DNA of 64,000 nt, taken from assembly GCA_038277395.1 (NCBI GenBank), contig CM076190.1:229682082-229746081 (forward strand), in the 5' to 3' direction. The notes under the pieces were generated by a model, which saw only the letters and a program-made list of their open reading frames with translations, was not told the DNA's origin and did no database searches. The DNA comes from Dryocosmus kuriphilus (taxonomy: Eukaryota; Arthropoda; Insecta; Hymenoptera; Cynipidae). Position numbers and translations under genes: made by a program. Shown one piece after another: positions 57,760 through 64,000 of the stretch (its first letter is position 1; every line of letters begins with the position of its first letter).

Positions 57760-59820
57760 CTATGAAAGAGTGGAGGAGACATTTCAAAGAAATGTGTATA
57801 GGTTCAGATGAAAAGAAGACAGATGACTGGCAGAGAATAATAAGAGAGGAAAAGGATGAGGAGCTAGGGGATGAAGAGATATAAGTGCAATTGAATAGGC
57901 TAAAGAAAGGAAAGGCAGGAGGAAGTGATGGGCTAAGTAATGAGGTATGGTTTTACAGCAGTGGAGAAACGAGAGGGAAATTGAAACAGGTGGTGAAAAG
58001 GGTTTGGAGATGGGAGGGATTTCCGGATGAGTGGAGGTAAGGTTTGATAACACCAATATACCAGAAAGGAGATAAATAGAAGGTTGATAATTATAGGTGG
58101 ATAACACTCCTGAATACGGCGTGCAAGGTGTATGCGATGGTTCTGACAGAAATGTTAAAGAAGGAGGTAGAAGTCAAAGGGATACTACCGGAGAATCAGG
58201 CAGGATTTAGAGAGGGCAGAAGTACGATGGAAAACATATATATACTACAAAATGTAGTAGAGAAACAGACGGAAAGAAAAGGGGGAAAACTATGCGCGTT
58301 CTTCGAAGATTTAAAGGCCGCGTTCCCATCGATAAATAGGAAAAAATTGTGGGAGGTAATGAAGAAGAGGGGAATAAATGACTGTTTAATAGAAAAGGTA
58401 AGGGAACTTTACAAGGAAACAAGGGATAGGGTTAGAGTGGGAAAAGAAACATCAAAGGAGTTCTGGACAGAGCTAGGGTTGAGACAGGGCTGCCCATTGA
58501 GCCCACTGCTATTTGCAGTGTTTATAGCGGACATGGAAGAGGAGCTTAAGAAAGGATTAGAAGGGCGAGTAGTAGTAGGCAGGAAAAGATTTTGGCATCT
58601 GGCATATGCAGATGATATTGTATTACTTGCTAGGGAGGTAGATGTCTTGAGAAGCATGATGAAAAGATTAGAGAGATATCTGCAGGAAAAGAAGCTAATA
58701 CTGAACGTAAAAGGTCCAAGGTAATGGTTTTCGGAAAAGCAGGTGGGAAAAGGAAAAATAGAGACGAATGGCAATGAAGAGGAGAAAGTGTTGAAGAAAT
58801 AGAAGGTTTTGTTTACCTAGGATTTTTGTTTAAGAAAAATGGGAACATTAGAGGGCATGTGAAGGAAAGAGTAAAAGGAGCAACGGTGGTCATGAAGAAT
58901 GTGTGGGGAATAGGAGAGAAATTATTTAGAGATGGTTTCAAGAGAAGAATGAGAATGTGTGAGGCGTTAGTGGTGAGTGTCTTACTGTATGGAGTGGAAA
59001 TTTGGGGGTGGAGGGAATACGAGGAAGTGGAAAGTCTGCATGAAAAATTTATTAGATGGACGCTGGGTCTAGATAGAAGCACGCCATGGTACATAGTATT
59101 GAAAGAAGTAGATAGAGAAAAAATTAAGATAAGAGCAGTGAACAGAGCATACAAGGTTGAAGAAAAAGCCATGGAAAGTAATAGAAGAATGATTGCTAAA
59201 GCATATTTAGAAGAGAAAGAATCAGGATTAGGGGGGAGAAAAGGATTAGAAGAAAGGGAAAGGTACCTAAGTAGGAATGGTTGGTCAAGGGAATTAGTGA
59301 GGAGAGAACACATAATGGGAATAAAAGTACAACAAAATTTGATGAATAGAGATAGAGAGGTACTAAGGCAAGTAATTGAAAATAAAATAAAAGAAGCAAA
59401 ATATAATGAAAAGTGTGTCTGGATAAAAGTAGAGGGTATAGCAGAATATTTGGAAAATAAGTGGGAAAGAGGATCGCAGAAACTGATCGCGAGAGCAAGA
59501 TGTGGGAACACGGAGGAATGGAACAAGTACTGGGTGAAGGAAGAAGAAAGAAAATGCATGATATGCGAGAGAGGTAGAGCAACGTTTAAGCACTGGTTAG
59601 AAGAGTGTGAAAAAGTAGAAAAAGGTTGTATGACAATGGGAAAGATATGGAATGAAAAGGGAAAGGTGGAGGCGGTAGTGTGTTTGAGATATCTGGATAA
59701 AATGAAAATAAAGAGAGGAGATTGACGTGTAAGGAGGAAGGGATAAGGAAAGAAAAATGTAAAATATGTAATTTATAAGCTGATTATACTATATTATGTT
59801 TTTAGAATGTTAAATAAGTA
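57760..59820 (+). mobile_element. 5'-truncated copy of the third LINE family
   Basis: RT-bearing fragment in the same orientation as its ORF2. It starts within the region before the RT (WRRHFKEMCIG, KGKAGGSDGLSNEVW, ITPIYQKGDK) and ends after the C-terminal domain with an AT-rich 3' UTR to about 59820. Its 3' UTR lacks the 'aaacccgtaaa' block of the other two copies, so it belongs to a different subfamily. No convincing target duplication was found. Confidence 0.8.
58128..59725 (+). pseudogene. Reverse transcriptase (ORF2 C-terminal two thirds), two long open pieces
   Basis: 58128-58724: ILPENQAGFREGRSTMENIY, LCAFFEDLKAAFPSINRKKL (motif A; FFEDLKAAF where relatives have F-D-KAAF), LGLRQGCPLSPLLFAVFIAD (motif B) and HLAYADDIVLLAREVDVLRS (motif C, intact). 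58826-59725: MKNVWGIGEKLFRDGFKRRM, LLYGVEIWGWREYEEVESLH, TPWYIVLKEVDREKIKIRAV, and the C-terminal CMICERGRATFKHWLEECEK (C-x2-C-x8-H-x4-C type knuckle). Lesions: a TAA near 57880, TAA/TAG codons at 58040-58080 and a frameshift at 58720-58800. It is the best preserved RT of this family in the window. Confidence 0.85.
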
Positions 59821-60129
59821 ATATAACAAGGGGGCTACTGCGGCAGCAAGACAAGCTTCGCGCTTCCGCCGACAGATGGCGCCACTACTCCCTTCTGTCC
59901 GTGTTAGCATCGACAGTCGGTATTACCCTCGGTCGGTAAGGTAGGGTTTCTGGATGCATTAGAAACATGATAGTTTGTTACCATTAGTCGGGTAAGGTAG
60001 GGTTCTGAGGCTGGAATGAAAAATGCTAAAGTTGTTGCCAGAAGTATACCATGGCAAGCTTATTTTTGATGACGGCAGATGGCGCTACTGTATGCAAGTT
60101 TCCAAATATCGAAAGGAGACGTGAATTTT

Positions 60130-60690
60130 CAAATTTTTGCAGATATCTCGAAAACGGTAAGAGCTACGTAAACGGACAAAATTTTGGGGTTTATAAAAAA
60201 GGGGACTTCTTTAGACTGATCTAAATGATAGCCTTAAAAAATTTTCAAAATTCCAACATTTTTGATTTTTTTTTTGGATTTTCAAAAGTTGGAGGTATCT
60301 CGAAAACGGTAAGAGCTACGCAAAAACGGACAAAATTTTCATTCTATCAGAACGCTTTCTCAATCCAATCTAACGGATGCGCTGAACAATTTTTTCAAAA
60401 TTCCAAAATTTTTGTAATTTCCAAAATTGTTCGTAACTCGAAAACCGTAAGAGATATGACAAGAGGATTTAGGACAAGTGGGAAGCTTTTTACACTGATA
60501 TAAATGATAGCCTTTAAAAAATTTCAAATTTCCAAGATTTTTTTCTGATTTCTTTTGCATTTTTTAAAATTTCCATATATCTCTAAAACGGTAAGCGATA
60601 TGGAAAAAGGGATTAGGAGAAGGGGAAACTTTCTCGTGTTGTTCTAAATGATATGCTAAAAAAAAATGTTCAAAATTCCAAGATTTTTGT
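60130..60690. repeat. Degenerate tandem repeat, ~145-bp unit with 'tctcgaaaacggtaagag'
   Basis: The phrase 'atctcgaaaacggtaagagc' or close variants occurs at about 60147, 60298, 60434 and 60577. Each is followed by a 'acggacaaaat' or 'aggacaag' part, 'gatctaaatgata' and 'ttcaaaattccaa'. Two further units lie at 61503-61690. The short frames through it are not genes. Confidence 0.8.
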
Positions 60691-61500
60691 TTTGTTTTTT
60701 GCATCCTTCATTATTCGCGTGAGAATATTCTAGAATCGACACGTTTCGACAAGTTTCGACAAGTTACGCAAGATGATGCAATGTTGCGCAATGTGATGCA
60801 ATGATGTTTCGCGCAGAATGTTTAGAAATGCAGTCAAGGTTATGTAATGGAATTTACATCACTCTTCAACACATACTGTAGGTGACGTATTATGGGGATT
60901 CCCGAGAACTCGATGAGTTTCAAAGTCCCTCGATGCTCGGAGTGTGAAGTGAGGAGTCAGAATGCATTCTTCTTTATTGTCATGATTATATTATTACAGG
61001 TCTCAGATCTCTTACACTTTAATAATAATAATAATAATAAGCGGAACGATTTCGGGTAAAAGAAATGAAGATGAGTAGTACCTATAATGTTTAAAAAATC
61101 ACATTGAATTTAACTTATTAAAAGAACCATATATTATAGAGTAATAGAAAGACATTGCATAATTAGTCCCATTTTGGGTATATTTTACCAGTGTTTTTTT
61201 ATAAACTCACGAGATAAAATTTACAATCATATATATTGCATGTGTTAATTCTACTGTTGGAAATAATAAACGAACTTTTAGGCTGTTAAAAATCAGCTAA
61301 CAAAAGTATTATTTAGTAACGCTAACCTCTCTTACTTAATTAATCATTAAAATTATTTGAAGGCATTATTTTTTATTTCAAGTGACCACAATCAATCTAC
61401 TATATAAATCTGCTACATATATTTTATAATCCACTGTAAGAAAGTTTGAAATATTCCTTAAAACGACAAAGTAATATGCTAAAAATTCAATTCATTTAAC
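60691..61500. other. Unassigned, with a short (ATA)n tract
   Basis: (AAT)n at 61020-61040. 'gacacgtttcgacaagtttcgacaagtt' and 'gatgcaatg' words give a short local repeat at 60735-60810. No gene seen. Confidence 0.45.
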
Positions 61501-61502
61501 TA

Positions 61503-61690
61503 AAACCCTGCAATACTCGAAAACGGTAGGAGATATGACAAAAACGTATTTTAAAAAAGGAATGCTTTTCGGACAGATCTAAATGATACACAAAGAAAAA
61601 TTTCACAATTTGCAAATATATCGAAAACTGTAAGAGATACGTAAAAAGGGGCAAAATTTTAATTCTTACAAAACAGTTCCTCAAACTGAT
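61503..61690. repeat. Two further units of the 60.1-60.7 kb repeat
   Basis: 'actcgaaaacggtaggagat' at 61505 and 'atatcgaaaactgtaagaga' at 61618, each followed by 'gatctaaatgat' or 'gatctcaatgat'. Confidence 0.75.
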
Positions 61691-61729
61691 CTCAATGATG
61701 CACTACAGAAATTTTCAAAAAGTAAGGAA

Positions 61730-62890
61730 GGTTGCGGAGCTGCAGGCAATAATCAGTAATTTAGGAATGAGGCGATGGTGGTCAGTGTCTGAATTCAACC
61801 AAGTAAGGCGGGTTGCCGAGCTGTAGACTAAATTTTGTAAGAACTTTAGTTTGATGGAAGGATTCTGTTTCAGATTAAATGTCTATACTTCACTGTGTGC
61901 GTGTGTGTGTGTGTAAATAATTTAACGAGTTTTTAAAAGCAAAAGTTATGTTGAAAATCCAAGCATGGAAATTAATTATTGCCTGTGTCTTATTCATATC
62001 ACTTAAGGAAAAAATGAAAATTAGAAATGACTGAGAAATTCTTACTAATAAAGTCGGCTAATTTCACCACACCGAAAATGAGATAACAGCACTAATAATA
62101 GTTTTATTTGACATCAGGGGACGCATTGAGGACCCGAAGGTACTGCGCAGGAAGTTTCCATAGAGAATTTTTCTAGAAGCTTTCAGGTAGATTGTATCGG
62201 CCATTCCCGACTACTCGGCAGTGGCCAACATGAATCGACAGGTTTCATAGTTCAAAGCGTCCTTGAAGCGTCACTGCTAGGAGTTTATGCAGGAATTTGA
62301 CGAAGGTAAAACCAGCCGTTTGCCGATGGTTCGTGTCTGTGCTAAATGTGTGTCTGTAAAATTAATCAGTGACCGACAGGTGATGATGGTTTGCGTCCGT
62401 GTTGAAATGAAATTCAGTCAATATTCAATTACGGCGGGTTGCTCAGAAATAGCTTTCAGGAGCAAGGTTTTATTCCAAGCTGAATGTTTGTAAAACCACA
62501 GTTCGGTGGAAGGGTTCTGTTTCAGACTAAATGTGTGCAAAATTAATCAGTAATCGAAAGTCGATGATGGTTCGTGTCAATGCTGAACGTCTGTAAAATT
62601 AGACAGTATCCGACAGGCTATGATGGTTTGTGTCTGTGCTAAATTAATCAGTGCGATGACGGTTCATGTTTGTGCTAAATAGTCATTCAATCAGTGTGAT
62701 GAGGGTTTAAGTCCGTGCTAAAATACGCGCTGAGTGTCTTTAAAATTAATCAGTAACTGACAGACGATGGTGTTTCATGTCCGCGCTAAGTTTTTGTAGA
62801 AAACAATCATTTACCAACACATGATGATGATGATGATGATGGTTCGTGCCTGTGCTAAAATGTCATTCAGTCATTAACTAAGTACGGTGG
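61730..62890. repeat. Degenerate minisatellite region
   Basis: Words 'aaaattaatcagt(g/a)accgacag', 'gatgatggtt(t/c)g(t/c)gtc(c/t)gtgct' and 'gtaaggcgggttgc(c/g)gagctg' recur irregularly at intervals of about 60-110 bases. A (GATGAT)n tract is at 62822-62840 and a (GT)n tract at 61895-61915. The frame at 62287-62493 is a by-product. Confidence 0.7.
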
Positions 62891-63027
62891 GTTGCTGACA
62901 TTGGACTTCTGTAACGACTTGGAGTATTCATGATGTACATAGAACCTTCTATAACTTTAAAATAAAGAGGGAGATATACTAATAAACAATGATAGCACGT
63001 ACATTAGTTCAGGATACATACAAACCC

Positions 63028-63065
<38 letters not shown>

Positions 63066-64000
63066 CCCAGGTCATATAAAATACTGCAATATCACAATGC
63101 ATTTTATTGAAGGTTTTACGATTTGCAGCACCACTTTAAATCAGTGCGTTTATCTGTTTATGTTAAATACGTAATATAGTGTCAGCATTCCCGAAGCTTG
63201 AGATAAAAAGTGACATGCATTTTATTAACAGTTTTCACACTCGTTCTTCTCTAAAGGCCTCTCTCTCTCTCTGTCTGTCTTATTTTTAGACATAGCAAGT
63301 TACCTATTATGATTTGAAGATTTAGCGTACAATAAAAAAAGAAGTCTCTCTGTTCTTCTTAGGTTGCAATTATGTCGTCTAAAAAAATATTTTACTTAAT
63401 TGTTGAAAAATTTTAAGTTCAATAATGAAAGTAAGAATTACGTTTTCCAAAATCATTCAAAATATTACATCGTATCCCCAAAATGCTATAACGTCATCTG
63501 AGAGATCATTAGTATTATACGTAAACAATAAATTCTTAATTTTACAGAAATTTTGCAAGGTTAATAATGTGATTCTTGGGAAAAGGGTTAATGTCCATGC
63601 TAAAGAGTAAAATAATTTGAAGAGAAATTATACAGCTCAGAATATGTAAAAAATAATTTAAAGTCATTTCTGTGTATTTTCGAGATCTCTCATAATGTGA
63701 TTTTAGAGATTAAAATAAGTGTATCATGTTTAACCTACTCTTGATGTCACACAAAATATGAAGTCAGCTTCCTGTCAACAAATGTCAAAGAGAAATTCGC
63801 TAAGGAGTTATAGTTACTGAAAAAACAAAGAGATAACTGGAGATGAGTGACACATACCTATGGAATGTATAAACAGTAAATTTGTTGATAAATTCAAAGA
63901 CCAACCAATGTAAGTCTTACATTTTACGAAATTCTTCGAAAATTATTACAACATATCCCCTAAGAAGCTATAACATAGATTTACAGTGTTTTAAGTAATG
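62891..64000. other. No recognisable gene; microsatellites only
   Basis: (AAT)n at 63030-63066 and (CT)n at 63260-63280. The words 'cgttttccaaaatcattcaaaatattacatcgtatcccc' (63440) and 'tacgaaattcttcgaaaattattacaacatatcccc' (63924) suggest a diverged ~490-bp duplication at the window end. Confidence 0.45.

Noticed and set aside
58813..59559. 248-codon minus-strand open frame opposite the LINE RT
   Set aside because: It is the antisense shadow of the purine-rich ORF2 of the third LINE family; its composition (Ser/Leu/Phe/Pro) follows from the complementary strand.

Overview
The window looks like transposon-rich, gene-poor nuclear DNA of an arthropod. I favour an insect, and more loosely a hymenopteran, because the LINE, Penelope-like and mariner proteins read like families common in wasp and ant genomes; this rests on memory of those families, not on a search. 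The background is AT-rich and full of microsatellites. There are no operons, bacterial genes, tRNA or rRNA genes, or CRISPR arrays that I can support. Almost every recognisable coding stretch is a decayed mobile element.

Layout. 0-3.6 kb: mostly unrecognised DNA with two broken pieces of an unrecognised gene family. 3.6-8.9 kb: an RTE-like LINE on the minus strand, split by a nearly intact Mutator-like (MULE) transposon with a 9-bp target duplication. 8.9-12.2 kb: a Penelope-like element (PLE) and a fragment of a second LINE. 12.4-16.6 kb: a 4.2-kb element bounded by inverted CACAG ends and a 3-bp TAA duplication. Its arms are built of a ~240-bp satellite and it carries one decayed gene. 16.8-21 kb: another PLE fragment and a second RTE-like LINE. 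22.9-25.6 kb: a tandem repeat and a copy of the unrecognised gene family. 27-28.5 kb: a minus-strand fragment of a third LINE family. 29.8-34.3 kb: an inverted-repeat PLE, a decayed transposase, an R1-like ORF1 fragment and a patchwork of short TE pieces. 34.8-36.4 kb: a second open copy of the unrecognised family and a foldback repeat. 37.3-40.3 kb: an RTE-like LINE with intact ends (13-bp target duplication). 40.4-43.1 kb: a gypsy LTR-retrotransposon relic. 43.5-45.4 kb: LINE fragments. 45.4-50.1 kb: a CpG-rich 198-bp tandem repeat and a ~1.07-kb tandem array. 50.1-53.5 kb: two mariner-type transposons lying end to end. 54.7-59.8 kb: two copies of the third LINE family, flanking a candidate host-gene exon (minus strand, 56601-57064) and a PLE remnant. 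60-64 kb: degenerate tandem repeats and microsatellites.

The only coding stretches I would not simply assign to a known mobile element are the family at 24093-24638 and 34775-35350 (decayed copies at 307-516 and 1146-1220) and the exon at 56601-57064. The best candidates for something undescribed are that family, the satellite-armed 4.2-kb element, and the higher-order repeat at 45.4-50.1 kb. Nested insertions, exact target duplications and tandem units that look identical show that several elements were active recently.
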